Origin: a virus
Length of the DNA: 48,871 bases
Reading direction: 5' to 3' (one strand)
Virus record (IMG/VR): IMGVR_UViG_3300033388_007161
Location: 1-48,871 of that record
A program made the position numbers and the translations under genes. The notes beneath the pieces were generated by a model, which was not told the origin of the DNA, made no database searches, and saw only the letters and a program-made list of their open reading frames with translations. Positions 7,702 through 16,436 of the stretch are shown piece after piece. The first letter of the stretch is position 1. Every line of letters begins with the position of its first letter.

Positions 7702-7992
7702 TTTTCTTTTCTCCTGAAATAGGATTTTCTTTTCTCCGTGGTGGTGTATTTCAGCTTTGGGTGGCCTTGCCTCCTGGTGACCATCTTTGCGATGGTGGGT
7801 CTATATCTCCAGCTCAGACCAATTCACTCCGGCTGATTGCTCTATAGAACAATCTCCACCGGATTGGCCTTGAACCTGATATTCTCCGCTTGGAGAGCAA
7901 CTCCCCCTTTTGCTGATACCAACGGAGATAAATTCTTGTGTTAACCTATGTTAACTGACAGAAGGCCGGTTAACATAAATTAGCACAAGAAG
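7702..7992 (-). ncRNA. Structured 5' leader of the capsid genes
   Basis: This 291-base gene-free stretch folds, on the minus strand, into a row of hairpins. (1) TTCTTGTG 7933-7940 with 7984-7991, enclosing TATGTTAAC 7947-7955 with 7969-7977. (2) TCTCC 7883-7887 with 7892-7896. (3) A nested arm, CCAAT 7819-7823/7863-7867, CCGG 7829-7832/7859-7862 and GATTGCTC 7835-7842/7847-7854. (4) GGTCT 7798-7802 with 7816-7820. (5) ACCATC 7780-7785 with 7791-7796. (6) CTGAAATA 7714-7721 with 7747-7754. Arms 3 and 4 share two bases, so they are partly exclusive. Hairpin 6 overlaps the AGGAG site (7711-7715) of the capsid gene and could gate its translation. No known riboswitch was recognised. Confidence 0.6.
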
Positions 7993-7996
7993 GCAA

Positions 7997-8248
7997 TTAA
8001 AGAATCTGACTTATTTCTTCAATTAATTCACAAAATTTCTTAAATGAACTTGGCTCTTTAATTACTCCCTTTTTAATCAGCCTCTTTAGAATTTGATGGG
8101 CCTTTTCAGTTTTATTTCCTTCATCTAAGGGATAATATCGCCACTTTATCTGGGGATAATGTATTGGAATGAGATGCCAAGGAGATATCCCAGGACCCAC
8201 AGAGGTAGAATCGTTAAGCTCATTTGGATTACCAGTATTAGCTTTCAT
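7997..8248 (-). CDS. 83-aa protein between tRNA and capsid leader, unknown
   Basis: This is an 83-residue protein with a polar N terminus, a tryptophan/proline-rich middle (PWHLIPIHYPQIKWRYYP) and a helical C terminus (HQILKRLIKKG, FKKFCELIEEI). GGAAGG precedes ATG 8248. It lies between the tRNA and the capsid leader, where some phages carry small head genes. No family is recognised. Confidence 0.6.
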   Translation of the reverse strand: MKANTGNPNELNDSTSVGPGISPWHLIPIHYPQIKWRYYPLDEGNKTEKAHQILKRLIKKGVIKEPSSFKKFCELIEEISQIL

Positions 8249-8268
8249 ATCTTCCCTTCCTTCTTAAA

Positions 8269-8340
8269 TGGAGCTGGCCGGAGTCGAACCGGCGTTTTCC
8301 GGTGTGCAAGACCGGAGTCTTCCCTCTAGACCACAGCCCC
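8269..8340 (-). tRNA. tRNA-Ala (anticodon UGC)
   Basis: This 72-base cloverleaf reads 8340 to 8269: acceptor GGGGCTG/CAGCTCC containing the G3.U70 pair that marks alanine tRNAs, D-stem GTCT/AGAC, anticodon stem CCGGT/ACCGG with loop CTTGCAC (anticodon TGC), variable AAAAC, and T-stem GCCGG/CCGGC with loop TTCGACT. The discriminator is A, and CCA is not encoded. It lies in the spacer after the protease-scaffold gene, so it must be excised from the late transcript. Confidence 0.95.
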
Positions 8341-8349
8341 ATATATGAT

Positions 8350-10182
8350 TTATTCGAGTTTTCCTTGAAGTCGTTTAATTTTTTGGTCTATAGCATCATT
8401 GATAACTTTTCCGATGTCAATTGAATCAAACAGCTTTTTTAGTTTTTCCTCAACAATTGCCTCAACATCTTTCTGGTTAGTCTCTTGTTCCACTTTGATA
8501 TCTTCAATATTCACCTCTTTGTCATCATCTTTCCCTTCATCTTCATTTCCTCGTTTGTCGGCCGCCAGTACTTCCTGAAGCGCCGCAATAGCTTTTTTGA
8601 TAATCTCCCGATTCTTTTTACTCAGTACCCGGCCTTCTTTCAGCTCGGCAATTCTCTCGTCTTTCTCAGTGATAATCTTCTCATATTGTTCTCGAATCAT
8701 GTTTATAACTTGTATTAATTTATCAGGAATATCTGAAACTTCACCAAGAACAACTTTCCAATCGTCTATGTCTTCTGTCTTTTCTTTATAGAGCTCTGGA
8801 AACATGGCCTTTAGCTCGGTTTCAGTGTATTCCCTGAATTCTGGCACTTCTTTATCAAATTGCTTGTAATGTTTAGCTAGATGATTGTAAACGCCTTTCC
8901 GGTCAGCATCAGGAATATTCACTCCACCTCTTGCACCAAGAAGTGCGGCCATAGCGGCGGCAACTCCACGCCAGACCGCCTTGTGTCCTTTAGCTTTGTG
9001 ATGAGGAAGTTTGTAGCTCTGTTTGATATCCGGCTTCTCCGAATCATACCAGGCACACATGAGTTTCAGATCTGAAACTTCAGCCTCTCTTACTTCAGCT
9101 GGGCCATTCCAGGGTGTGTCTTCAGGTAATTTTCCTAAATCTTTATAGGGAATAACTCCTTTTTCCTCCAGCTCTAAGTCTTCAATTTCAAATTCATCTT
9201 CCAGCCTTATTTCTTCATCTTGTGTTTCATCTAATTCATCAATATCCAATTCTTGATAAATTTCATCTATTTCAACAATAGTTTTTTCTTCCATTTTTTC
9301 ACTCCTGTTTATTTTTTCCTCATACCGACTGAGAATCCCTTTGTGCTCATCGACCCATCGCCGAGCTTCTTCCATTGTCCATTTGTCTTTGTCGAACAAG
9401 TAAGTGATTATTTTTTTGCAGTCAACACAGTAAAGAGCCTTTATCCCCTTTTTAGCTGAGATGGTAATGGTTCGAATCTTGTGCCCCTTATGCTTGCCAG
9501 GATCATCCACCGGAATACGGTGATAATTTTCGGTTGTCTCTGGCTTGATATCTGCATCAATAATAATCTCCTCTTCCTTATCTTCAATCTCTATCTCCTC
9601 AAGCTCCAGGTCTTTCTTTAGCTGAACTGATTGAATTAAGCCCTTTCGATAGGCTTCTATTACCAGAGCATTCTCATTTGCGGGCACGGGAACTGCGGAA
9701 ATCTCAAGAAGAAGTATTTTTTTGTGAATCTTTTCTTTCTCATCATAATCAAGAGGAATAAAACCAATGGAAAATGCCTTTAAAAACCCTTCCCGGTAGA
9801 GCTGGTAAATTTCATTCGCAAACTGAGATTTCGAAAAAAACTCAAACTTTGCAACAAGACCCTCTTTTTTCCTCTTGACCCACATTGCCCGGCCAATGGG
9901 TGGGTCCATGTAGCGGTGTGCCCACAAGAGAACTGGATTCTTTAGGTATCCATCAAGTTGTATCCCCTTGGGGTCAACTATTTCTCCGTCTCTATCTCGG
10001 TCGGCCGTTGAAACAATAGCTGTAACTGCTCTTTCTTCTTCTGAGACCTCGGTTTTCTCGGCTGTATAGAATTTGCGGATGAATTTTATCTCATCCTTTT
10101 TTATATGCAATCGTTGAGCAAGTTTGCCAGCCTGCTCTGGATTGATGTCTTGAAAATTTATAATCTCGGTTGAAATTTGCAT
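8350..10182 (-). CDS. Prohead protease fused to a C-terminal scaffold-like region
   Basis: This is a 610-residue protein. Residues about 45-175 form an HK97-type (S78) prohead protease, with the histidine in LLWAHRY (H89) and the nucleophile in AFSIGF (S138). Next come a charged linker, a segment with a CVDC pair and WTMEEARRWVDEHKG (about 225-290), and a region ending ADRKGVYNHLAKHY. Last is a coiled-coil part with GRVLSKKNREIIKKAI, a pattern common at the end of phage protease-scaffold fusions. It probably cleaves itself and the capsid arms during head maturation. It is much longer than a stand-alone protease, usually about 200 residues. Confidence 0.88.
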   Translation of the reverse strand: MQISTEIINFQDINPEQAGKLAQRLHIKKDEIKFIRKFYTAEKTEVSEEERAVTAIVSTADRDRDGEIVDPKGIQLDGYLKNPVLLWAHRYMDPPIGRAMWVKRKKEGLVAKFEFFSKSQFANEIYQLYREGFLKAFSIGFIPLDYDEKEKIHKKILLLEISAVPVPANENALVIEAYRKGLIQSVQLKKDLELEEIEIEDKEEEIIIDADIKPETTENYHRIPVDDPGKHKGHKIRTITISAKKGIKALYCVDCKKIITYLFDKDKWTMEEARRWVDEHKGILSRYEEKINRSEKMEEKTIVEIDEIYQELDIDELDETQDEEIRLEDEFEIEDLELEEKGVIPYKDLGKLPEDTPWNGPAEVREAEVSDLKLMCAWYDSEKPDIKQSYKLPHHKAKGHKAVWRGVAAAMAALLGARGGVNIPDADRKGVYNHLAKHYKQFDKEVPEFREYTETELKAMFPELYKEKTEDIDDWKVVLGEVSDIPDKLIQVINMIREQYEKIITEKDERIAELKEGRVLSKKNREIIKKAIAALQEVLAADKRGNEDEGKDDDKEVNIEDIKVEQETNQKDVEAIVEEKLKKLFDSIDIGKVINDAIDQKIKRLQGKLE

Positions 10183-10246
10183 CTATTTCCCCCTTCTTGC
10201 TTTTCTTTGTTTAGTTCCATTTTTTGTTACCAATTTAAGATTTATA

Positions 10247-11191
10247 TTAATCTTCCATCCACGGGCTAATCGCACACCGGCACCCAGGATGCAAGGGCGG
10301 ACTAACCACATCCTCATAATCCAGCTTCATAGTGCGATGATATTGTCGGCCATCTTCTTCCCAATCTATGGAAAATCTATCACCTTGGTTGAAGAAGTTT
10401 TCTTCCACCGCCACAACTTTTCCATCCATTCGTTCACACCAGGGACAGGTTTTATTGTCCCACATGGTTATCCAAATCTTCTTCCTTACCACCCCGCTTT
10501 GAATCATTGCCTCAACATTGGCTCTATTTGTCGCCCGGAGTGCTTCGGTGCGAGCAATCGTTTCGGAGCGGAGTTTGTAAAAATTGTCATAGGTTTTGTT
10601 GATACGTTTTATGAGTTGAGGAATACCTTCGCCAGCTTCAATCCCTTCCTTCAGCTCTTTTCGGAGAAGAACCACGTTTACCTCTTCCAGACTCTCGGAG
10701 AACCGGGGAGTATATTGTTCTATCCATTCCTGGATTCTGGCGGTATCAACATTGAAAACCGCATCGGCCACCAGCTCTTCAATGGCCGTCTGCCCTTCTT
10801 CCGCCAAAATCAAGGCCAATATTTGAGCCATCTCCTCGGACAATTTCGTCTCAAATTCAGCCCGAGGATACATGACCATATCAATCATGCTCTCATCTTT
10901 TCTCTGAGAAAAGTATTTCTTGAGCTTCTTTAGATTGGCCACTAGAATTTTTTCTTCTTCCTTCCATATCCCAATGAGCATCTCTTTTATTTTCGGCTCA
11001 TGCCTGGCTATGCGTTTGAATAATTTCTCAAAATGAGCCTGACGAGAGTCTTCCTCGAGAATTTGCTTTTTAATCTCTTCCGCAATACTCTCTTTGATGG
11101 CCTCACATAAGTGGCCTTTCAGCACATCTGTGGCCAATTCATTGGCCAATTCGTTCAATTGTTTATCAAGAAAACCCAGTCCTTTTTCCAT
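10247..11191 (-). CDS. Minor head protein, Mu gpF / SPP1 gp7 family
   Basis: This 314-residue protein ends in the signature of the Mu F-like domain: ARTEALRATNRA, then a WDNKTCPWCERMDGKV metal-binding-like CxxC, and HPGCRCAISPW at the C terminus. The N-terminal 150 residues are helical. Such proteins sit inside the head next to the portal and help DNA packaging or ejection. It begins directly at the end of the portal gene, in the standard order portal, F-like, protease. Confidence 0.88.
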   Translation of the reverse strand: MEKGLGFLDKQLNELANELATDVLKGHLCEAIKESIAEEIKKQILEEDSRQAHFEKLFKRIARHEPKIKEMLIGIWKEEEKILVANLKKLKKYFSQRKDESMIDMVMYPRAEFETKLSEEMAQILALILAEEGQTAIEELVADAVFNVDTARIQEWIEQYTPRFSESLEEVNVVLLRKELKEGIEAGEGIPQLIKRINKTYDNFYKLRSETIARTEALRATNRANVEAMIQSGVVRKKIWITMWDNKTCPWCERMDGKVVAVEENFFNQGDRFSIDWEEDGRQYHRTMKLDYEDVVSPPLHPGCRCAISPWMED

Positions 11192-12697
11192 TTACGCCAG
11201 CATCTCCCTGAGTTTCTCTTTTACCCGCTTCACCAGCTCCTCAGTGAGGATTTTCTTTGAATCCTCAACCGGAATTAGATTCATCGGAAACCAGGCTGAA
11301 TCTCCCCAGGCTACTGGTTCTTTTCCAAGCTCCTGGCGAACTTCATTGATTTTCAAAATATTTGCCTTTGCATATGTTTCTCGTTCTTTCAGCTGGAATT
11401 CCTTATCTTCCGGCACCGGGTTGTCAAAGGCTACAAACAGCCGTTCATCAAACATGGGAAGCAGGCGTTCATTCAGCTTCTCCTCAATTCGGCGAAGTCT
11501 TGGAAGAATACCGTTTTTCATGTGGCGGTAGTCGGCGGTTTCACTATTAGCGCGATTCACGTTTTCAGAAATCAACGCCCCAATGGGAACATCAAAAGCG
11601 GCGGCGATTTCCTCCCGCATTAGCTTGCGGCCTTCAATGAACGATAGCTCTTCCGGTGTCATGGTGTCTCGATTGAATTTCATCCCATGCGGCAAGATAA
11701 CAGTCTTTCCCGCATTGACAGCACCTGAATATTTTTGCTCCCAGCTCTTTTTAAATCGCTCAAGCGCCGGTTCGGATACCCGCTCAGTCTGCTCAATTAC
11801 TCCACCTACTCGAGCCTTTTTCTCGAACAGAGCTTCTTCAAACTCATACATCTTCATGTTCACATAAACGGCATCAGCTATCCCCTGAACACAGGAGAAT
11901 CCCCGAAATTGGTTTTTGGGATTCGGATAGGTGAAGCGAATAACTTCATCACGGCTTAACTCCACTTCTCGGTTCCCCCGGCGGTAAATATATCCTTTGA
12001 TGAAGTCTTTCAGCGATTCACCGGGAATAGGCTTTATGTACTGGCTGGGGATCGGCCAGATTTGAGTCGGCACTTCCTGCCCGGCAATATTTGTTTTCAC
12101 CAAATACCAATAGGCATCTCCAGTTAGGTCGAGAAAAAGCGAGGTAATCTCCCACAAATCCCGAGCATTGATGAAAGGATTAACGTTGGTCATTAGGTCA
12201 AGGAAAACATGGTCGGTGACTTCTTCAACTTCTTTGGCTTTTCTCAGATATTTGTGGAGACTATTGTTGCTCGAAAGAAATTTGAGTCGAGCATTATCAA
12301 TTTTTTTGGTTTGAATCAACAGGTATTTCCTGCCTCGTTTTTCTTTTGCCACATATAGCCGGAGGGGAATAGAGGCCAGCGTGGTAGCATTCAGCGTTGC
12401 ACAAATATAAACCCAGCTTGTGAAATAACTCAGATACTCTTCTGGTGTTTGGGGTTTTCTGGACTGAAGAAGTCCCTCACCCCAGAGCAAAGGATGCATC
12501 CAAGATGTATCAGTTCCCAGCGGAACATCAACCCCTTTTTGAAAAAATCCCCGGAGTCGTCCGAGGTTATATATAATCTTTTCGATTGCATTCATTCGCA
12601 AAACTCCAGCTCTATTTTTATTTTCAAAAAAACACTCTGAGAGCGCCGTAGAGCGACGAACTTGATGTTCCCGCACTCCGACCCTTAAATTATCCAC
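11192..12697 (-). CDS. Portal protein (HK97 family)
   Basis: This portal protein is up to 501 residues, with typical blocks YFTSWVYICATLNATTLASIPLRLY, FLDLTGDAYWYLV, IEGRKLMREEIAAAFDVP and NSETADYRHM, and a C-terminal KINEVRQELG. The ring forms the DNA entry vertex and binds terminase and connector. There are two possible starts: GTG 12697, which follows an AGGAGAAGG site, and ATG 12595 (MNAIEKIIYN), which follows GGAG and removes 34 residues unlike other portals. Family is certain; start is not. Confidence 0.9.
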   Translation of the reverse strand: MDNLRVGVREHQVRRSTALSECFFENKNRAGVLRMNAIEKIIYNLGRLRGFFQKGVDVPLGTDTSWMHPLLWGEGLLQSRKPQTPEEYLSYFTSWVYICATLNATTLASIPLRLYVAKEKRGRKYLLIQTKKIDNARLKFLSSNNSLHKYLRKAKEVEEVTDHVFLDLMTNVNPFINARDLWEITSLFLDLTGDAYWYLVKTNIAGQEVPTQIWPIPSQYIKPIPGESLKDFIKGYIYRRGNREVELSRDEVIRFTYPNPKNQFRGFSCVQGIADAVYVNMKMYEFEEALFEKKARVGGVIEQTERVSEPALERFKKSWEQKYSGAVNAGKTVILPHGMKFNRDTMTPEELSFIEGRKLMREEIAAAFDVPIGALISENVNRANSETADYRHMKNGILPRLRRIEEKLNERLLPMFDERLFVAFDNPVPEDKEFQLKERETYAKANILKINEVRQELGKEPVAWGDSAWFPMNLIPVEDSKKILTEELVKRVKEKLREMLA

Positions 12698-12838
12698 AAA
12701 ACCTTCTCCTGCGTTGTCTCAGCTAGGAAAACGAAGGGATTCTAGCGCCATCACTGATATTTCGCAATTTGAAATCACAACTCGTGACTTCATGTGTTCA
12801 TCCAAAATGAGCAATCCGTTCATGTTCCGTGAACACCG
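12698..12838 (-). other. Spacer between terL and portal genes
   Basis: About 140 bases (240 if the portal starts at 12595) lie between two genes that are usually adjacent. There is a short inverted repeat GTTCA/TGAAC near 12818-12835 just after the terL stop, and no convincing gene. It could hold a remnant of a lost gene or a processing site. Confidence 0.35.
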
Positions 12839-14011
12839 TCAGGGCAAAACAATCAATTCATCCCTGAGGCCAGCCTTCATTTCCTCAAGCCCCATAACCA
12901 TGTAGCGTAAGCCATCCTGACAATGGTCGTTCAGCTTTACTGGTTTATCTTTTTCCTCTTCCCACCGATAAGTTTCAAATTCATCAATCAGGTTTCGGCA
13001 TCGCCGACAAACTTTTAGCCGACCCGTCTTGATGCGTTCATTGACCTTGTTTATCCCGATATTCACATCGTTATCAGCCGACTGAACATCAAATCCCATT
13101 GCCAGAAGCTCCTCAATTTCCCGTTTCCCGGAAGGGTCGGCAAAATAAGTTATCTCAGGGTCCAGTTTTTTAGCGTGGCCCTGAAGAAGCTCTCTCTCCT
13201 TGTAATGCTCATCATATACAATCAAAACATCATCGGGACTGAGTGCTCCCTTGAGCGCCACAAATGGATTGTTGTAACCAAAATCAATCCCACCAACTTT
13301 TAACCAGTCATCAGGCGGGGTGAAATCGTCTATAATATGTTGCGGGCCAAAGTCGGGATAAATCAGCCCTTCCGCCTTGGTAAATATTCCCTCATACCTC
13401 AGCTTGAATTGAATCTCGGATAGCGTTCGTTTTGCCCTCTCGTATTCTTCTTTCGGAAAATAGGGGTTGTCAACATTTCGAAACTGGATAAATTCATAGT
13501 CAGGATCACCGTCTTTCCAGCGTTTGTAAAGCTCGTGATAAATCCAATTCAGAGCCACCGGAGTAAATGTTAGGAGAATCCTGCCCCTCGTGGCACTTAC
13601 CCGGCCCTGCATAATCAGCCAGGCATTTGGCTTCATCAATGATGCCTCGTCAGCCCAGATGGCTTTGGCCGTGATGCCTTCGATTGACTCGGGTTTCTCC
13701 GCCGACCGCAAAAAGAACATCCGGCCATCTATCGTTTCGAATGTCGAATCGGCCTTATTGTAAATCCCATATCCTTTCGGCACTATTTCAAAAAATTTGG
13801 TCAACGTGCTTTGTTTCAAAATTTTGTAAGTAGGGGAAAGGATAATGTATTCTCCCGGTCCCCGCTCTTGTGCTTCATTCAATATCCAGATAGAACCAAA
13901 AGTAGTCTTTCCTCCCTGGACGCCAGAACAAAAAGCTATAAATCGCTTCTTGCTCTCCCAGGCTCTCACCTGGAATGGATGAAGCCTTATTTCTGATACT
14001 CCTCGAGGCAT
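12839..14011 (-). CDS. terL: Terminase large subunit
   Basis: This 390-residue packaging motor has an ATPase Walker A (SGVQGGKTT, 29-37), a Walker B with catalytic acidic pair (AIWADEAS, D121/E122), and a C-terminal RNase H-like nuclease with D243 (GGIDFGYNNPF), D292 (DPSG) and a late DHCQDGLRY aspartate. It cuts concatemeric DNA and pumps it into the head. The ATG overlaps the terS stop. A circularly permuted assembly fits headful packaging, which this sequence alone does not prove. Confidence 0.95.
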   Translation of the reverse strand: MPRGVSEIRLHPFQVRAWESKKRFIAFCSGVQGGKTTFGSIWILNEAQERGPGEYIILSPTYKILKQSTLTKFFEIVPKGYGIYNKADSTFETIDGRMFFLRSAEKPESIEGITAKAIWADEASLMKPNAWLIMQGRVSATRGRILLTFTPVALNWIYHELYKRWKDGDPDYEFIQFRNVDNPYFPKEEYERAKRTLSEIQFKLRYEGIFTKAEGLIYPDFGPQHIIDDFTPPDDWLKVGGIDFGYNNPFVALKGALSPDDVLIVYDEHYKERELLQGHAKKLDPEITYFADPSGKREIEELLAMGFDVQSADNDVNIGINKVNERIKTGRLKVCRRCRNLIDEFETYRWEEEKDKPVKLNDHCQDGLRYMVMGLEEMKAGLRDELIVLP

Positions 14012-14382
14012 TATTTTCCATTGGCGTCCGTTTCTTTTGAAATAATGACTTTCAGCGGTTTAAACTCGGTAGTCTGCTGGACTTCCTGTTTGTCACTCAT
14101 ACCCAGCCAATTCTTAGCAAGGAAAATTTGAACTGAGGCATTGTGCTTCTTTACCGCATTTTCATACATTGCTTTCATGAGGCTGATTTTTTTGTGTGCC
14201 TGTCCTTCTTTTAATGCTAACAGTAATTCTTCATGCTGTTTCTTCCAATTGGCAAAAGTATTTGGGTGGACTCCAAAATACCAGGCGATATCCTCTTCAT
14301 TTACACCTAGGGTGGCTAGTTTTCTGGTTTCTTCCGGATGTCTTTCCGGGTCATATTTTGATGGTCTGCCTGTCCTGCTCAT
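14011..14382 (-). CDS. terS: Terminase small subunit
   Basis: Start chosen at ATG 14382 (MSRTGRPSKYDPE), since an upstream in-frame start at 14442 would run back into the radical SAM gene. The product is about 123 residues: a basic N terminus, a helix-turn-helix (IAWYFGVHPNTFANWKKQ) for DNA recognition, then a helical oligomerisation region. It binds the packaging site and regulates TerL. The terL ATG overlaps its end. Confidence 0.85.
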   Translation of the reverse strand: MSRTGRPSKYDPERHPEETRKLATLGVNEEDIAWYFGVHPNTFANWKKQHEELLLALKEGQAHKKISLMKAMYENAVKKHNASVQIFLAKNWLGMSDKQEVQQTTEFKPLKVIISKETDANGK

Positions 14383-14386
14383 TTTT

Positions 14387-15643
14387 CTAATTTTCCCATA
14401 TTTCTTCCAGTGAAACAGGAGAATATTTATAGGGAAGTTCAAGTTTAATTTTTAAAAAATTCCCTTTTGCCAATGACATCAACCCCATTTTTTCTACTTC
14501 TTCCCAGAATTCTTCCGTTGTTTTGAACCTCCTTTTTCTCAAGGCCAACACCTTTTCAATTTGATTTTCATCTGACCGTTCGCAAATCGCATCCTTTAAG
14601 GCATTGAAAATTCTAAGGGAATCAGAATGAAATACTACAACCCGACCATTTTTCAGTTTCCATTTATATCTCACTGTATCCAGGTCAACTTCCTTTAGTT
14701 TTGTCAAATCAATTTGTTCCAGCGGTGTATTCAGTTGCGGTGAAAGATAATTCACTATAAACCCCAACCGTGGTCGGAATTCATATATTTCATCGTTTAA
14801 TACTTTTTCTCCAAATTCTTCGAATTCTTCATAGGAATTTAGTCCTGCTATCAAAAAAATATTTGCTCTTTTTCGGCATTTCTTTGTCTGAATAACAAAT
14901 TCTCTTATCTCCTCATCTGTCATCGGTTTTGCCAATTTGTTCCTCAATTTTTCCGAGACAAACTCTACCCCCACTCGTATGTAGCGGATCTTTTCAAATT
15001 TCCTTGGATTTTTCAGGAAATCCCTCAGCAGGGCATTTGTTGTTGTTCTTTTTGTACAAGAGTCGGAAAAATCATTTGTTATCAGATAAAGTTGTTTTGA
15101 TTTTCCAATTGCTTTTCGTATTCTTTCGGGTATCCGTTTCTGTGGATTTATCTGGTATTTGTTAATCCAGGACGTGAGGCAAAACTTACATTTGTATCTA
15201 CAGCCAACGCTCCACCAGTATGAATATGAGTTTTTTTGAATTTGAACAGCCGGGACTATTTTCCAATCTATGTATTGAGAAAATTTCCCATTTTTCTTCT
15301 GGGAATGGATTATATATTCCTTTTCCCAAATATCATCTATACTCCTGCATTCTTTGAAAAACTGAAATCCATGACCAAGATTCACAAAATCAGCCCATCG
15401 TAGCAGGGGAAGCGGGGAGTGTGAAAGATGCCCTCCAACTACAATTTTTTTGGAGGGAAATGTTTCCCTTGTTTTTTTTAGTCCCTTCAACTCCCCCCAA
15501 TGAGTAAGACTTACTCCGATTAGTTCACTTTCTTCTGGACTTGTCAATTCATGCCCATAAAAACTCACCAATTTTTCCAGCAATTTTGTAATATATAAAC
15601 TCTCCCCTTTTCTCTGACCAGGGACTAATATACTAATTTTCAT
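14387..15643 (-). CDS. Radical SAM enzyme with B12-binding-like N-terminal domain
   Basis: This 418-residue protein has a C-R-Y-K-C-K-F-C iron-sulfur motif (C148, C152, C155) that defines radical SAM enzymes. Residues 1-100 look like a Rossmann, cobalamin-binding-type domain (ELIGVSLTHWGELKG, KKIVVGGHLSHS), as in B12-dependent radical SAM methylases, although no clear DxHxxG cobalamin ligand is visible. The TIM-barrel continues to about 300, then a helical tail. It overlaps the ParB-like gene start-to-stop (ATGA-type) and precedes terS. The substrate is unknown: DNA modification is one possibility, protein or small-molecule chemistry another. Confidence 0.85.
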   Translation of the reverse strand: MKISILVPGQRKGESLYITKLLEKLVSFYGHELTSPEESELIGVSLTHWGELKGLKKTRETFPSKKIVVGGHLSHSPLPLLRWADFVNLGHGFQFFKECRSIDDIWEKEYIIHSQKKNGKFSQYIDWKIVPAVQIQKNSYSYWWSVGCRYKCKFCLTSWINKYQINPQKRIPERIRKAIGKSKQLYLITNDFSDSCTKRTTTNALLRDFLKNPRKFEKIRYIRVGVEFVSEKLRNKLAKPMTDEEIREFVIQTKKCRKRANIFLIAGLNSYEEFEEFGEKVLNDEIYEFRPRLGFIVNYLSPQLNTPLEQIDLTKLKEVDLDTVRYKWKLKNGRVVVFHSDSLRIFNALKDAICERSDENQIEKVLALRKRRFKTTEEFWEEVEKMGLMSLAKGNFLKIKLELPYKYSPVSLEEIWEN

Positions 15644-16284
15644 TCCAATTCAAAGGCTTTTTTCAGAATTTCCGTCATTTTTGTGTTTATTTCTTTCTGG
15701 TCTATCTTCTCTCCCAAAAGCTCATCTTCAAGTTTTCGCGCTTCCTTACATACTCGAAGATCTGTCACAAATGCCAATATTTTTCCCAGTCTGAATGGAG
15801 TAGATTTTCCACCATATTGATGACTTACCAAAGATGGTGATAAATTTTCACTTTCTATCAAATCCAAATCAGGCCCAAATGATTCTACAATTCCCTTCAA
15901 ATCTATCGCCTCCCCTAAATCCACCTTAAAGTCCTCAAGGTTAATTTCTTCAATATGTGGATAAACTAATTCTGCCAATGCCTGCTCATCATATTCCCCA
16001 GCCCTATCGTTATCTGAAAGACTATATTTGATTTTCTCTGCCTCAGATTTGGGATAAACGATTGAAATCTCCACCTCTGGAATTCCAAGCTCCCGGAGAG
16101 CTAAAAGACGCATATTCCCACCCAGAGTGATATATTTTCCGTTTTCCTCATAACAAATCAGTGGCTTGTAAACGCCTAGCTCCAATATTTGTTTCTTGAG
16201 TCGTTCAAAGTCTTTTGTTCTAATATTCCTGGGATTTTTCTCCCACGGCTCAACTTGTGAAATAGGAACTTTTTTAATCTCCAT
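15640..16284 (-). CDS. ParB/Srx-like domain protein
   Basis: This 214-residue protein has a ParB-like N-terminal domain: VPISQVEPWEKNPRNI, LKKQILELGVYKPLI, then YITLGGNMRLLALRELG, matching the GxxR core of that fold. The C-terminal half lacks the DNA-binding helices of chromosomal ParB. Phage proteins of this type occur near terminase and DNA-modifying enzymes, and related members act as nucleotidyltransferase, kinase or nuclease domains. It overlaps both neighbours by a few bases. Function here is uncertain, but coupling to the radical SAM gene suggests joint action. Confidence 0.8.
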   Translation of the reverse strand: MEIKKVPISQVEPWEKNPRNIRTKDFERLKKQILELGVYKPLICYEENGKYITLGGNMRLLALRELGIPEVEISIVYPKSEAEKIKYSLSDNDRAGEYDEQALAELVYPHIEEINLEDFKVDLGEAIDLKGIVESFGPDLDLIESENLSPSLVSHQYGGKSTPFRLGKILAFVTDLRVCKEARKLEDELLGEKIDQKEINTKMTEILKKAFELE

Positions 16285-16420
16285 TCTCTTTTTTTAGTTC
16301 AGAACCTAATCTTTTCCATGTTATTGGAATAGATTTTAAATAGGCTGCAATCGCCATCGGGATACATGCAATCGCCCCGATGACCAGATAAAGAACGAAT
16401 GCAAATAGTCTAAAAAACAT
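16274..16420 (-). CDS. 48-aa small membrane protein
   Basis: Product MFFRLFAFVLYLVIGAIACI (first 20 residues) continues with one transmembrane helix to about residue 27 and a basic C-terminal tail. AAGGGGGG lies just before ATG 16420, and the end overlaps the ParB-like gene start. Placed among lysis-type membrane proteins. It could be a holin or antiholin partner, which cannot be shown from sequence. Confidence 0.65.
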   Translation of the reverse strand: MFFRLFAFVLYLVIGAIACIPMAIAAYLKSIPITWKRLGSELKKENGD

Positions 16421-16436
16421 TCAGCCCCCCTTTTTT

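Noticed and set aside
10289-10933. Plus-strand frame of 214 codons opposite the F-like gene
   Set aside because: It lies fully antisense to a well-recognised minor head gene, with no motif of its own.
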